From Kiloniellaceae bacterium (GTDB lineage Bacteria; Pseudomonadota; Alphaproteobacteria; Kiloniellales; J153): a DNA stretch of 64,000 bases. Below the pieces are notes generated by a model, which made no database searches, was not told the DNA's origin, and saw only the letters and a program-made list of their open reading frames with translations. The stretch is from the NCBI GenBank assembly GCA_021776175.1, contig JAJFGJ010000032.1:105838-169837 (forward strand), read 5' to 3'. Every line of letters begins with the position of its first letter. Position 1 is the first letter of the stretch. The position numbers were made by a program, and so were the translations under genes. Of the stretch, positions 7,012 through 15,511 are shown in pieces.

Positions 7012-9312
7012 TTATCCTGGTCGTATTTGATCCGCGGTCACGCTCGCGCGGGCCATCTGTGAACAATTCAGCTCCTCCAAGGCTTCGATGGCGACGGACC
7101 AAGTCCGTTTGCGTGCCGGATCTCGAAGCACATCGATAAAAAGAGCGTTGGCGCGGGCGGCATCCAGGCCGCGCAACAGGCGGGCGGCCTGGCGGCCGTG
7201 ATAACCCTCGAACGAAAAGGCGAAATCGACCAGAGGCGCGACCGCGCCGGCCCCATCGGCGCCGGCGACCGCCTTCGCGGCACTAAGCCGCACGGAGGGA
7301 TCGGGATCGTCGAGCAGCGCTTCTATCCCGGAACCGGCCTGACCCAATTTCGAGAGCGCGCGCACCGCCTCCGCGCGCACGAAACTGTCTTCGTCGCGGA
7401 TCCGCCCGGTCAAGAAGGCCGTCACCGCTTCGCCATCGGCGGCGGCCAAGGCGCGGATAAGAAGAAGTTTCAGGTCCCGGTCCGCCGTCGCCACCGCGCT
7501 CATCAGAGCATGGGTGACATCGGCGGGAAACGGGCTTAACCGAGTGCCGATACGGGCCAGGGAATCGGCCGCCGCCAGGCGCACCTCCGGGTCGGCGCCC
7601 TTGACGGCAACCGCCAATTCCCGCGCCACCTCGCCGTGGTGGAGATCGCCCAGCACCCGGGCCGCGAAACGGCGGATATCCTCATGCAGGACCACCTTGG
7701 GTTCGAGATGCACGCGCTTCTTGCCCTTGATGCGCTTGGCCATGGCCAGGCGCTCCATATCGCTCGGCGTCAATTCGATACCCTCATCGGGCAAGTCCAT
7801 GATCTTTCCGGCCTCTGGCGTGTCGCTGAGGATGGCCTTCAAGGTCGAAGTCGGGAACGCTTCGGCTTCGGCTTCGGCTTCGGCTTCGGCTTCGGCTTCG
7901 GCTATATCCGCGTCCGCCGGCGGCCTCGATTCCCCGTCTTCCACGCGCGGGCCGCGCGTGGCGGCGGCGGCCTGGTTCCCGGCGCCCCGGGCGTCCTCGC
8001 CGGCCTCGGGTTCGTGGGCGCCGCGCAGGGCCGAAAGCAGGGCCTCGCCGGCGGCGTTGGGCCACGCGGCATCGGCGCCGGCCAAGCGCGCCAGCGCCGA
8101 CATGGTCTCCAGGCGGATCGCGCGCACGGGGTCGTCCATGACGCCGGCAAGCACCGCCACCGCCTGCCCGCCGCCAATCCCCGCAAGCCCCTGGAGCGCG
8201 CCGAGACGGCCCTCGACGGGCCGATCCGCGTCGCCGAGTAATGAGATCAGGGCATCCAGCGCCGCTTGCGGGGCGAGGGCGGCCAGGGCCAGGGCGGCGG
8301 CCGCCACGACTTCGGCGCTGTCCTCGTCAAGCAGCGCGCGAAGCCCCGCGGCTAGGGCTTCGTCAGCGGTGAAATCGCGAACGCCGGCAAGTGCGGTTAG
8401 CGCCGCCACCCGCACGGGTTGCGAGGCATCGCCGATCAGGGTTGAAAGGCGCGCCGGGTACAGCCGTCCGCAAAGTCGCACGGCCTCGGCGCGGACCGCG
8501 GCGTCGCGATCTTCGAGCAGCGCCGCCAGGCGGCCGTCGGCGGGATCCCGCGCCGCCAGCGCCCGCAGGGCAGCGGCGCGCACCTCGGCGGAGGAATCGG
8601 CGAAGGCGCGCGCCATCGGTGCCGCCGCCTCCTCGGCATCGACGGTGGCTAGGGCCGCCGCGGCACGGCGGCGCAGACGTGTCGAATTTTCGTCGAGATA
8701 ACCGGCGAGCGCCTCGATCCCCGGGCTTCCCATCCGCGCCAGCGCCTTGAAGGCCGCCTCGGTCATGTCCTGGCCGTCTTCTACCCCTATGGCCGCGACG
8801 ATATCGGGTATGGCCTCGCCGGCGCCCAGGACCGCCAGCGCATCGACCGCCTTGATCTGGATATCGACCCAGTCGTCCCAGCCGCTGGAGAAAAACTCTT
8901 CCTCGTCCCAGACGATTTCCTCGTCGCGCCCTTTGAGGATACGCCGGAGCCAGGGAATAACCTGCCTGTCTTGCAGTTTAGCCAAGGTTTCGATAGCCGC
9001 CAGCTTGACCCCCGTACAAGGATCGCCGAGCAGGTTCTCAAATAGCTGTTGGCCGGCCCGTGGATCGGCCAGCCCCGAAAGCGCTTCGGCGGCATCGGTG
9101 CGCACGTCTTCGTCTTCGTCCAACAAAGCCGCGATCAGCGGCTTAACGGCCGCCGGAGCGCCGATACGCCCCGAGGCCTGGGCCGCCAGGCAGCGGTGCA
9201 CATCGACCCCATCGCTAAGGATTCCGCTCAACACCCCGCACACCTCGTCCAAAGCCAGCGGGGACACCGGCGGCCGGGGGCGGGCCCGCTGATCTTGGTC
9301 GTGGATGCTCAT
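7012..9312 (-). CDS. HEAT-repeat scaffold protein with an (EA)7 linker
   Basis: The 766-residue protein has no signal peptide and is built of many HEAT/PBS-lyase-type repeats, each about 31 residues with an A...AL..L.D...VR..A motif. They fall in two blocks, about 30-440 and 560-760. The blocks are joined by a low-complexity region about 440-500 that contains seven Glu-Ala units encoded by a perfect hexanucleotide repeat. The protein is probably a cytoplasmic alpha-solenoid scaffold. Its place 121 bases after the Mo enzyme and 15 bases before the cupredoxin gene suggests a role in assembly or maturation of the periplasmic system, but no catalytic motif is visible. Confidence 0.75.
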   Translation of the reverse strand: MSIHDQDQRARPRPPVSPLALDEVCGVLSGILSDGVDVHRCLAAQASGRIGAPAAVKPLIAALLDEDEDVRTDAAEALSGLADPRAGQQLFENLLGDPCTGVKLAAIETLAKLQDRQVIPWLRRILKGRDEEIVWDEEEFFSSGWDDWVDIQIKAVDALAVLGAGEAIPDIVAAIGVEDGQDMTEAAFKALARMGSPGIEALAGYLDENSTRLRRRAAAALATVDAEEAAAPMARAFADSSAEVRAAALRALAARDPADGRLAALLEDRDAAVRAEAVRLCGRLYPARLSTLIGDASQPVRVAALTALAGVRDFTADEALAAGLRALLDEDSAEVVAAAALALAALAPQAALDALISLLGDADRPVEGRLGALQGLAGIGGGQAVAVLAGVMDDPVRAIRLETMSALARLAGADAAWPNAAGEALLSALRGAHEPEAGEDARGAGNQAAAATRGPRVEDGESRPPADADIAEAEAEAEAEAEAEAFPTSTLKAILSDTPEAGKIMDLPDEGIELTPSDMERLAMAKRIKGKKRVHLEPKVVLHEDIRRFAARVLGDLHHGEVARELAVAVKGADPEVRLAAADSLARIGTRLSPFPADVTHALMSAVATADRDLKLLLIRALAAADGEAVTAFLTGRIRDEDSFVRAEAVRALSKLGQAGSGIEALLDDPDPSVRLSAAKAVAGADGAGAVAPLVDFAFSFEGYHGRQAARLLRGLDAARANALFIDVLRDPARKRTWSVAIEALEELNCSQMARASVTADQIRPG
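7861..7902 (+). repeat. Seven perfect tandem copies of TTCGGC
   Basis: The 42-base array lies inside the HEAT-repeat gene and encodes alternating Glu-Ala on the minus strand. The unit is six bases, so copy-number change would lengthen or shorten the linker without a frameshift. Confidence 0.95.
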
Positions 9313-9382
9313 GTGCTCATTCCCAAATATAACCCAAATATAAAAACTTGCTTCGATTCGCGAACGCTTACCCCAAACGCAG

Positions 9383-9426
9383 TTGCGGGCCCGGGTGAAC
9401 GCAGCGGTTCACACACAGGCCCGCAA
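9383..9426 (-). terminator. Hairpin between the Mo-enzyme gene and the HEAT gene
   Basis: TTGCGGGCC (9383-9391) pairs perfectly with GGCCCGCAA (9418-9426). Inside this, GTGAAC (9394-9399) pairs with GTTCAC, giving a two-tier stem. It begins 7 bases beyond the idrA-like stop. No clear T tract follows on the minus strand, so it may be an attenuator or an mRNA-stabilising structure rather than a full terminator. Confidence 0.5.
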
Positions 9427-9432
9427 TAGCAC

Positions 9433-12105
9433 TCAGATAATGTCCCTTGGCGCGAAGGACATTGACCGGAAGGTCTTCTTGTAAGGCGACTCGCCGATCT
9501 TTTTCACTTCGGCGACGCCCATCTTGTAGTTGTAGTTGCCGCTGATCCAATCGACGATACGGCCTTCCAGGGCATTCGCCGGTTGCGACGTATGCAGGAA
9601 GTCCATGTAGATGATGCCTTTCTTGATGTGGCGCGTGACCATGGCGACGCCGGTGACGGCGGCCCGTGTCAGTTCCACGTTGCCGGCCTTCATCTGGCCG
9701 GTGAAGGAATAGTCGCTGCCTTCCACGCCGAGCGTCGTTTCCTTCAGACTTGGCACCCGGTCGGAATAGACCATCAACATGTCACCGTTCTCGATGCCGC
9801 GCGCCTTGGCGTCATCGGGATGCATTTCGACGTAGTTGTCGGGCCAGCGCTGAACGATGTAGGGCCGGCGCCGGTCGTCGAAACCGGACTGCCAACGTTC
9901 GTTGGTGCGCCCCGAGGTGCACCAAAGTTCGGTGCCCTTCGGTTTCATCCATTCCCAATAGTCCGAGAACAGCGACCAGGGAGACTTCTGGATATTGCAG
10001 CGGCCGGTCTGACTATTGAAGTGCGTCAGCTTCTTGTTGAACAGATTCGCGCCCTGCGGCCCCTCTGGATCCAGCTTGCGGGTGGTGTCATGCAGCCGCT
10101 TGGTTCCCTCCAGGGACCCATCGCCCTTCATGAACACAGGGCCCTGGATTCCATTGGTGCCGAACTCTCCAAGCTTCTGATGCAGGGTCTTGCCCTCGCG
10201 GTGGGCGGCGACCTTGATCATGTTGAAGTCCTTACGGCTGCCACGCGAGAAGCGGGCCGATTCCTCGGCGACGTCGTTGGAGTTCTTCCAATCGAAACCG
10301 TCGAAGCCCATACGTTTCCCTAGTTCGGCAATGATCCACCAATCCGGCTTGGCCTCGCCGGGCGGGTCGTAGAACCTGTTGTAAAGCCGAAGACGCCTTT
10401 CGCCGTTAGCCCGCATGAAGGTGTCTTCGCCCCAGGTGGCGGCCGGGAAGATGATGTCGGCGTAACGGTTGCCGATGGGATCGACCAGATAGATGTCCTG
10501 ATTGATGACCACCATGCCGCCCGAGTCGGCGCGCCGTTTCAGGGTATCGATGATGTCCTGCTTGTCGTAGGAGCGCACCTGATGGGGATTGGCCACGGTC
10601 AATTCCTCAAACCGCTTGGCCAGTTGCTGCGACCCGCACATGGACTGAATCCAGGTGGTGCCGATGACATGCGCGAAGCGCGTATGTCCCGACATGGTCC
10701 AGGTATCCGTGTCGAGCGCCCGGCGCCTGCGTCCCGGCACCTTCATGGGCGACTTGTTGCGCGGGTACTTGCCACCGCGCTGGCCGCCGCGCTGATGGCC
10801 TCCGGCCCTGCCGACAACTTGACCGGGCCTGCCGCCGGCGCCGACCGCGATGGCCAGGGCGCTAATCGCCTGGGTATTGCCGGTGTTGTTGGACCAGTAG
10901 AAGCCCTTCTCGATCATGATCGAGGTTTTCGGATGCTTGCCCTTGACCGGTTTGGCCATCCATTCGGCCGCCGTGTAGATCTTCTTCACGTCGATGCCGG
11001 CCACCTTGGCGGCGTGTTCGGGCTTGAATTCGTCCTGCGCCAGGAGCCACTTTTTCCAATCGTCGAAGCCCTTGGTCTGGAACTTGCCCCAGGTGGTACG
11101 CCACTGCCACGGCGTGTTCCGGGTGCCCTGTCCGAAGCCGGAACTGGAACCCCACTTGTTGTTGACCCATTTCTCGATCCACTTGGCGTCCTGCCAGCCG
11201 TTCTCGACGATAACCCGCGCGATGGCATTGACGACCAGGAGGTCGGTGCCAAGGTCGACGTCGAGCCAGAGTCCGCCGTTGTTCTCGGCATAGGCCACGC
11301 CGGCGGTGCGGCGCGGGTTCATCATGATGCACTTCTGGCCGCGCTGGATGCCCTTCATGATCCACTGGGTCCAGAGAATGGTCTTAGTCTCGTAAGGATC
11401 CGTGCCGCAGACCAGCAAAGTCTCGGCATTCATCCAATCCTCGTAAGCGGGACCGAAGTTATCGAAACCGGCATCGCGGAATCCGGGCGTCGAGGAAACG
11501 TCGGACGGCGTGTCGTGGAAAGTGAAGTTGGCCGTGTTGATATGGCGCAGCGCGTACTTGGTGATGGCGTAAGTGTTTTCGATGAACTGATAGGAGTAGG
11601 TCTTGACGCCGTAGGCATTGGACCCATGATTGGTGCGCACGTGGTTACCAACCTCGGCCGCCACGTCGAGGGCGAAGTCCCACGGCACCGGCTGCAGGAT
11701 GCCGTAGATGCGCATCAGCGGCGATTTCAGCCGGTCGCGGGTGGGAGTTTGCGGATTATAGCACTTCTGCGCGATGCAGCCGCCACGCAAACTCGAATCG
11801 CCATCCGTGTTGACGAACTTAGTGTCCTTGTCGGGGATAATCACGACATGGTGGGGCTTGCCGTTGTGCAGCACGATGTTGTGCTGGTTGGGGGCCACCC
11901 AGGGACCCAGCGTTTCGACCGGAAAATCGGCCCCGAAGGCGTTCTGATCGGCCTTAGGCCCACCGTCGCGCCCGCCGGCCACAGGCCAGCGGTAAACCTT
12001 GTAGCCGCAGGCCACGATGCAGTAGTCGCAGGCCGTGGTGATTACGTCCGCACCCTTGGGCGGGAGGGGAACGTTGGTTTCTGGAATGTAGTACGGAGTA
12101 GACAT
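9433..12105 (-). CDS. idrA: Arsenite-oxidase-family molybdoenzyme, probable iodate reductase catalytic subunit
   Basis: The 890-residue chain is colinear with AioA-type large subunits. CDYCIVACGY supplies C26, C29 and C33 for a [3Fe-4S] cluster, and the serine in DSSLRGG (about 104) aligns with the serine that replaces a fourth cysteine in AioA. The chain continues with NPRRTAGVA, VGRAGGHQ, NGERRLRLYNRF and SGRTNERWQSGF, all AioA-family landmarks. It has no signal peptide and would be exported with the Tat-tagged Rieske subunit. From memory of the AioA structure, the substrate-site Arg and second His (RAGGH) and Glu (FIENTY) are kept, but the first His (His195 in the Alcaligenes enzyme) has no equivalent. 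Together with two adjacent peroxidase genes this favours IdrA over AioA. Substrate not proven. Confidence 0.7.
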   Translation of the reverse strand: MSTPYYIPETNVPLPPKGADVITTACDYCIVACGYKVYRWPVAGGRDGGPKADQNAFGADFPVETLGPWVAPNQHNIVLHNGKPHHVVIIPDKDTKFVNTDGDSSLRGGCIAQKCYNPQTPTRDRLKSPLMRIYGILQPVPWDFALDVAAEVGNHVRTNHGSNAYGVKTYSYQFIENTYAITKYALRHINTANFTFHDTPSDVSSTPGFRDAGFDNFGPAYEDWMNAETLLVCGTDPYETKTILWTQWIMKGIQRGQKCIMMNPRRTAGVAYAENNGGLWLDVDLGTDLLVVNAIARVIVENGWQDAKWIEKWVNNKWGSSSGFGQGTRNTPWQWRTTWGKFQTKGFDDWKKWLLAQDEFKPEHAAKVAGIDVKKIYTAAEWMAKPVKGKHPKTSIMIEKGFYWSNNTGNTQAISALAIAVGAGGRPGQVVGRAGGHQRGGQRGGKYPRNKSPMKVPGRRRRALDTDTWTMSGHTRFAHVIGTTWIQSMCGSQQLAKRFEELTVANPHQVRSYDKQDIIDTLKRRADSGGMVVINQDIYLVDPIGNRYADIIFPAATWGEDTFMRANGERRLRLYNRFYDPPGEAKPDWWIIAELGKRMGFDGFDWKNSNDVAEESARFSRGSRKDFNMIKVAAHREGKTLHQKLGEFGTNGIQGPVFMKGDGSLEGTKRLHDTTRKLDPEGPQGANLFNKKLTHFNSQTGRCNIQKSPWSLFSDYWEWMKPKGTELWCTSGRTNERWQSGFDDRRRPYIVQRWPDNYVEMHPDDAKARGIENGDMLMVYSDRVPSLKETTLGVEGSDYSFTGQMKAGNVELTRAAVTGVAMVTRHIKKGIIYMDFLHTSQPANALEGRIVDWISGNYNYKMGVAEVKKIGESPYKKTFRSMSFAPRDII

Positions 12106-12118
12106 TGTTGGTGCCCCC

Positions 12119-12706
12119 CTATCCTTGCAGGTTGTCGTAGCGGCCGAAGATCAAGCCGAACACACCGACGGCGTAGATGTCGTCGCCTTTCAGTTCGAGC
12201 AACACCTGCGGAAGACTTTGGTAAGCCTGGCCGGAAATAAGGATGCCGTGCCGGGTCAAATCGTAGGTAGAAAGATGCAGCGGGCAAGCGCCCATGGACT
12301 TGGTGTCGGCCTTGTAAGTGCCCGCCAAATCCCCGCCCTGATGGGTGCAGAAATTGTTGAAGGCGACCACGTCCTTTCGCGGCCCGACGCCGCCGCCCGC
12401 CTCGGTGCCGAGCTTCACCAGCATGGATTGCGCATAGGCGCCTTCGTCCGGGTATTCGAAATCAAGCGGTTCGTCGTCCTTCAGTGCACTCAGCTTGGCT
12501 ATTTTCTTTCGTGGATAAGTGGCCACCATGGCCGGAATCTCGTGCGCCGAAGCACCGGATCCGACCGTGACCATAACCGTCGCCGTCGCCACCCCGGATG
12601 TAAATAGAAAATTCCGGCGCGATAGCAGGCATTTTCCCGCCGGACGATCTTTCTTAGACGGCGGCTGCGACGCGACGGAGTCGGGGGTCTGTGTTCGATG
12701 AGTCAT
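12119..12706 (-). CDS. idrB: Tat-exported Rieske [2Fe-2S] subunit
   Basis: The 195-residue protein starts at the ATG at 12706, 13 bases after the upstream stop. It has a twin-arginine signal (LSRRNFLFTSGVATA, about residues 28-42) and Rieske ligands C120-x-H122 (CTHQGG) and C141-x2-H144 (CPLHLSTYD). The usual second cysteine of the CxHxGC box is glycine here, so the stabilising disulfide of many Rieske proteins is absent, as in some alphaproteobacterial AioB. It is the electron-transfer partner of the molybdoenzyme whose gene starts 13 bases downstream, and its Tat signal probably carries the folded dimer to the periplasm. Confidence 0.75.
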   Translation of the reverse strand: MTHRTQTPDSVASQPPSKKDRPAGKCLLSRRNFLFTSGVATATVMVTVGSGASAHEIPAMVATYPRKKIAKLSALKDDEPLDFEYPDEGAYAQSMLVKLGTEAGGGVGPRKDVVAFNNFCTHQGGDLAGTYKADTKSMGACPLHLSTYDLTRHGILISGQAYQSLPQVLLELKGDDIYAVGVFGLIFGRYDNLQG

Positions 12707-12719
12707 TTTTCGGTTCCCG

Positions 12720-13883
12720 TCAATTCGCGTTCGCTGCGGTGGGCAGCGGCGCATAAGGTGGAAGTTTCGGCGTCGCCATCTTGATTTCCTCGCCGCTCAG
12801 CGATTCCAGGAAAGCGACCAGATCTTCCTTTTCCTCGTCGCTCAACCCGAGCGGTTTCAGGAGTTTCGTTTTAGCCTTCGCGAAGGTGCCGTCGGTGAAT
12901 TCGTTGGAACCGCCGCCTTCGTTGTAGAAGTCGACGATTTCCTCGAAATCGAAGAAGCTGCCGTTATGCATGAAAGGCGCCGTGTAGGCGGTGTAACGCA
13001 GCGGCGCCGTGCGGAATTTACCCATGTCGGACTTCTGCTTGGTTCTGTAATAGAGACCGGCATCGTCCTTGATCTTGCGGTACAGCTTTTCTGTCACGCC
13101 CTTGGCATACTGCTCGTAGCGGAAAGTGATCTGGGCGAGCCCGCTTTCCGACCATTCCTCGGCCCTGGGAACGCCTAGATTGTAGTACTTCTGATCCGTC
13201 AACAGCGGGCCGTTATGGCACTCGATACAGTTGGCTTTGCCTTGGAAAAGCTTGAGCCCACGCACCTGTTGTTCCGAAAGCGCTTCTTTGTCGCCACGCA
13301 TGTATTTGTCGAATGGCGTGTCGTTGTGGATCAAGGTCCGCTCGAAGGCGGCCATGGCCCGCCAGACATTGTTCACCTTCGGCCAATCGTCGCCGAACAC
13401 CTGCTTGAAACGCTTGACGTATTCGGGAATGAACGCGAGGCGCGCCTCGACCATGTCCCGCTCGCCGTTGCCGGACACGGCGCCAAGCGCGGCGGAGGGG
13501 GCCTGGTTCTCCAGGGACTTCGCCGAACCGGTCCAGAACAGCTTGCCGAGATAGGCGGAATTGATGACCGTCTGGCTGTTACGCCAGTGTATGACGCCCG
13601 GATAACCCCGCGAGATGGGATCGGCGAACCCCCAGCCCTGTTTCGGCGAGTGGCAATCGGCGCAGGAAACGGAAGCGTCGCCGCCGATGCGCGTGTCGAA
13701 AAACAAAAGCCTGCCGAGGGCGATTTTCTCCGGCGTCTGCACGTTATCGGAGGGAACCGGCGGCGGCCCGAGGGCGGCTAACGGCGGATTCATTTCGGCC
13801 GACGCGGAAGGCCCGTGCCCAAGGGCGACGAGGCCGAAGGAGGCCGCAATGATCGCAAGGGATAGTGTGTTGCTCTTTTTCAT
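12720..13883 (-). CDS. Diheme cytochrome c peroxidase/MauG-like protein (IdrP-type)
   Basis: The 387-residue protein has a Sec signal peptide (LSLAIIAASFGLVALGHG) and two haem c motifs, CADCH (74-78) and CIECH (about 223-227). It shows typical bacterial diheme peroxidase stretches: ALGRLLFFDTRIGGDASVSC near the N-terminus and TAPFMHNGSFFDFEEIVDFY near the C-terminus. It sits 10 bases after a related gene and just before the Rieske gene. In known iodate-reductase clusters the two peroxidases (IdrP1 and IdrP2) are thought to remove H2O2 formed during iodate reduction. Which of P1 or P2 this is cannot be assigned by eye. Confidence 0.8.
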   Translation of the reverse strand: MKKSNTLSLAIIAASFGLVALGHGPSASAEMNPPLAALGPPPVPSDNVQTPEKIALGRLLFFDTRIGGDASVSCADCHSPKQGWGFADPISRGYPGVIHWRNSQTVINSAYLGKLFWTGSAKSLENQAPSAALGAVSGNGERDMVEARLAFIPEYVKRFKQVFGDDWPKVNNVWRAMAAFERTLIHNDTPFDKYMRGDKEALSEQQVRGLKLFQGKANCIECHNGPLLTDQKYYNLGVPRAEEWSESGLAQITFRYEQYAKGVTEKLYRKIKDDAGLYYRTKQKSDMGKFRTAPLRYTAYTAPFMHNGSFFDFEEIVDFYNEGGGSNEFTDGTFAKAKTKLLKPLGLSDEEKEDLVAFLESLSGEEIKMATPKLPPYAPLPTAANAN

Positions 13884-13893
13884 TGCCTTATTC

Positions 13894-15003
13894 CTAATTC
13901 TTCTGCTCCAGCCAATCCTCGATCACCGCGTAATTGACGTTGATCTTTTCCTTCCAGACGTGCTCCGGCCCGGTCAGGGGGGTGCCCGATAGCGACTTCA
14001 GGAAGGCAGTCAGATTGGCGCGCTCTTCCTTGCTCAGGCCGAGCGGCTTGATACGCGGGTCCTTGTTGCCATCGCTGCCGCCGCCCCGGTTGTAGAAGGC
14101 AACGACGTCCTCCAAGGTCTTGATGGTGCCGTTGTGCATGTAGGGCGCCGTATAGGTGAGCTCTCGCAGCGTCGGCGTCATGAACTTGCCGATATCCGAT
14201 CCATCGGCCTTGTGGGTGCGGATGTGCGCACCGACATCGCGGCGGATATTCATGTAGTTCTCGATACCCATGAACATGCCGAAGGCCACGTAGGTCAGGT
14301 GCCGCTTGGGGTCCGACCAGATGTCCGGGTTTTCGGGCACGCCGGTATTGTGCGGCGCGTCGTCGGTGAAGCGAGAGCCGGAGTGGCATTGGGCGCAGCC
14401 GGCCTTGCCCTTGAACAAATCGAAGCCGCGCTGGGCGGCATCCGACATTTTCCCGGCATCGAAAGGCGCCCCACGTGAGGTCAAGGTCTTCAGGTATTCG
14501 GGAATCGCCTTGCGGATCGAACCGTTGGAGGGTTCGCCGTAACCGGCCTTCTTGAACATCTTCACGTACACCGGGTCCTGTTTCACGCGCTCCTGCATCA
14601 GGCGCATGTCCATGTTCATGGAGTAGGTCTCGGTGATCGATTCGCGGGTCACGTCGTTGAGGTTGGTCCCGATTCGCCCATCGTGGAACCAAGCCGCCTT
14701 TCGCGCGGCATTGATCAGCGTCGGCGTGTTACGGAAACCGTCCGATCCCGGGTAGGCCTTGGACAGGGCCAAGCCGTCGCTAAAGCCCTTTGCCGGTATA
14801 TGACAGGTCGAACAACTTATCGCGGCGTCGCCGGAAAGCCGTGGATCGAAAAACAGCCGCTTGCCCAAGGCCGCCTTATTAGCGTCGACCTCCATCTGTT
14901 TCACGGGGCCGAACTCGGCCGCCAACACCGGCGACGCGGCAATCGCGGCGCCCATTGCCAAAACCAGATGCCAGGCAAATATTGAAGAAACTCTTCTATT
15001 CAT
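13894..15003 (-). CDS. Diheme cytochrome c peroxidase/MauG-like protein (IdrP-type), first Mo-cluster gene
   Basis: The ATG at 15003 gives 369 residues with a signal peptide (IFAWHLVLAMGAAIAASPVLA). A good GAGGG site lies 8 bases upstream, and the longer reading has no such signal. Haem c motifs are CSTCH (64-68) and CAQCH (203-207), with LGKRLFFDPRLSGDAAISC and YTAPYMHNGTIKTLEDVVAFYNRGG family signatures. It is clearly a paralogue of the next gene downstream. It uses a c-type cytochrome as donor for peroxide reduction in the periplasm. The pairing of two such genes with an AioAB-like pair is the main reason for the iodate-reductase assignment. Confidence 0.8.
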   Translation of the reverse strand: MNRRVSSIFAWHLVLAMGAAIAASPVLAAEFGPVKQMEVDANKAALGKRLFFDPRLSGDAAISCSTCHIPAKGFSDGLALSKAYPGSDGFRNTPTLINAARKAAWFHDGRIGTNLNDVTRESITETYSMNMDMRLMQERVKQDPVYVKMFKKAGYGEPSNGSIRKAIPEYLKTLTSRGAPFDAGKMSDAAQRGFDLFKGKAGCAQCHSGSRFTDDAPHNTGVPENPDIWSDPKRHLTYVAFGMFMGIENYMNIRRDVGAHIRTHKADGSDIGKFMTPTLRELTYTAPYMHNGTIKTLEDVVAFYNRGGGSDGNKDPRIKPLGLSKEERANLTAFLKSLSGTPLTGPEHVWKEKINVNYAVIEDWLEQKN

Positions 15004-15082
15004 CGCTAAATCCCTCAAGAAGAATGGCCGCACCGAAAAACGCTCCACGCGAATCTTCTGACCGCTAACCATCCGTTTCCGC

Positions 15083-15274
15083 TTAGTCCCTCGTCGGCAA
15101 GGGAACACCGCTGATACGTTCCAGAAAGTCCCTCATTTCCGATAAGTTTTTGAAATATCGATCTTCTTTCCCTTGAACATGCTGGACGTGCCCACGCCAA
15201 ACCGGGTTGTTTTCCGGCTCCCCTTCCAACCAAATACGCGCCACGAACGACCCTGAGGCTTTCGGTTCAACCAT
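15083..15274 (-). CDS. Short conserved protein of unknown function
   Basis: The ATG at 15274 gives 63 residues with the pattern SFVARIWLEG...VWRGHVQHVQGKEDRYFKNLSEMRDFLER. I recognise this as resembling a widespread family of about 65-100-residue hypothetical proteins with an F.VRIW...WRG.I.HV core. There is no signal peptide. It lies between the regulator and the peroxidase genes, on the same strand, 79 bases before the first peroxidase start, and directly downstream of the GGTAACAC repeats. A longer start at 15331 is possible but adds residues unlike the family. Confidence 0.5.
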   Translation of the reverse strand: MVEPKASGSFVARIWLEGEPENNPVWRGHVQHVQGKEDRYFKNLSEMRDFLERISGVPLPTRD

Positions 15275-15344
15275 TCCGCATCTTTCGTTACGCCTATCTG
15301 ACCCATCCCGCTGGGATCGGCCCGGACTCACGAAAACACGAACC

Positions 15345-15440
15345 GGTTACTCCCTGGTAACACCGAGAAAACCCCGGAAATTCAGCATTCTTCTTTTTCA
15401 AGGGATTGGGTAACACGCTGCGGTAACACGCCGGTAACAC
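15345..15440 (-). promoter_or_regulatory. Direct repeats GGTAACAC upstream of the Idr-like operon
   Basis: GGTAACAC occurs at 15356, 15409, 15422 and 15433, and the variant GGTTACTC at 15345. Two pairs are spaced exactly 11 bases (15345/15356 and 15422/15433), and one pair 13. On the transcribed strand the unit reads GTGTTACC. Tandem heptamer-like repeats at one-turn spacing are the usual target of SARP/OmpR-type winged-helix proteins, and a BTAD regulator is encoded just upstream. A perfect 12-base palindrome AGATCATGATCT lies at 15467-15478. Confidence 0.55.
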
Positions 15441-15511
15441 CGGGCGCATTCCGATCCGCGATTTCTAGATCATGATCTTCGGCTCTACCCTACTGGGAGG
15501 GAAACTCCAGG

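Noticed and set aside
7861..7902. Possible CRISPR-like array
   Set aside because: The repeat unit is six bases with no spacers and lies within a coding region.
10582..12240. Long plus-strand open frame of 552 codons
   Set aside because: It is fully antisense to the molybdoenzyme gene, which has clear family motifs. The translation is low in structure and matches nothing; long antisense frames are common at this GC.
9433..12706. Arsenite oxidase aioBA
   Set aside because: The first substrate-binding His is missing and two diheme peroxidase genes are attached, which fits iodate reductase better. Still open until a phylogeny is made.
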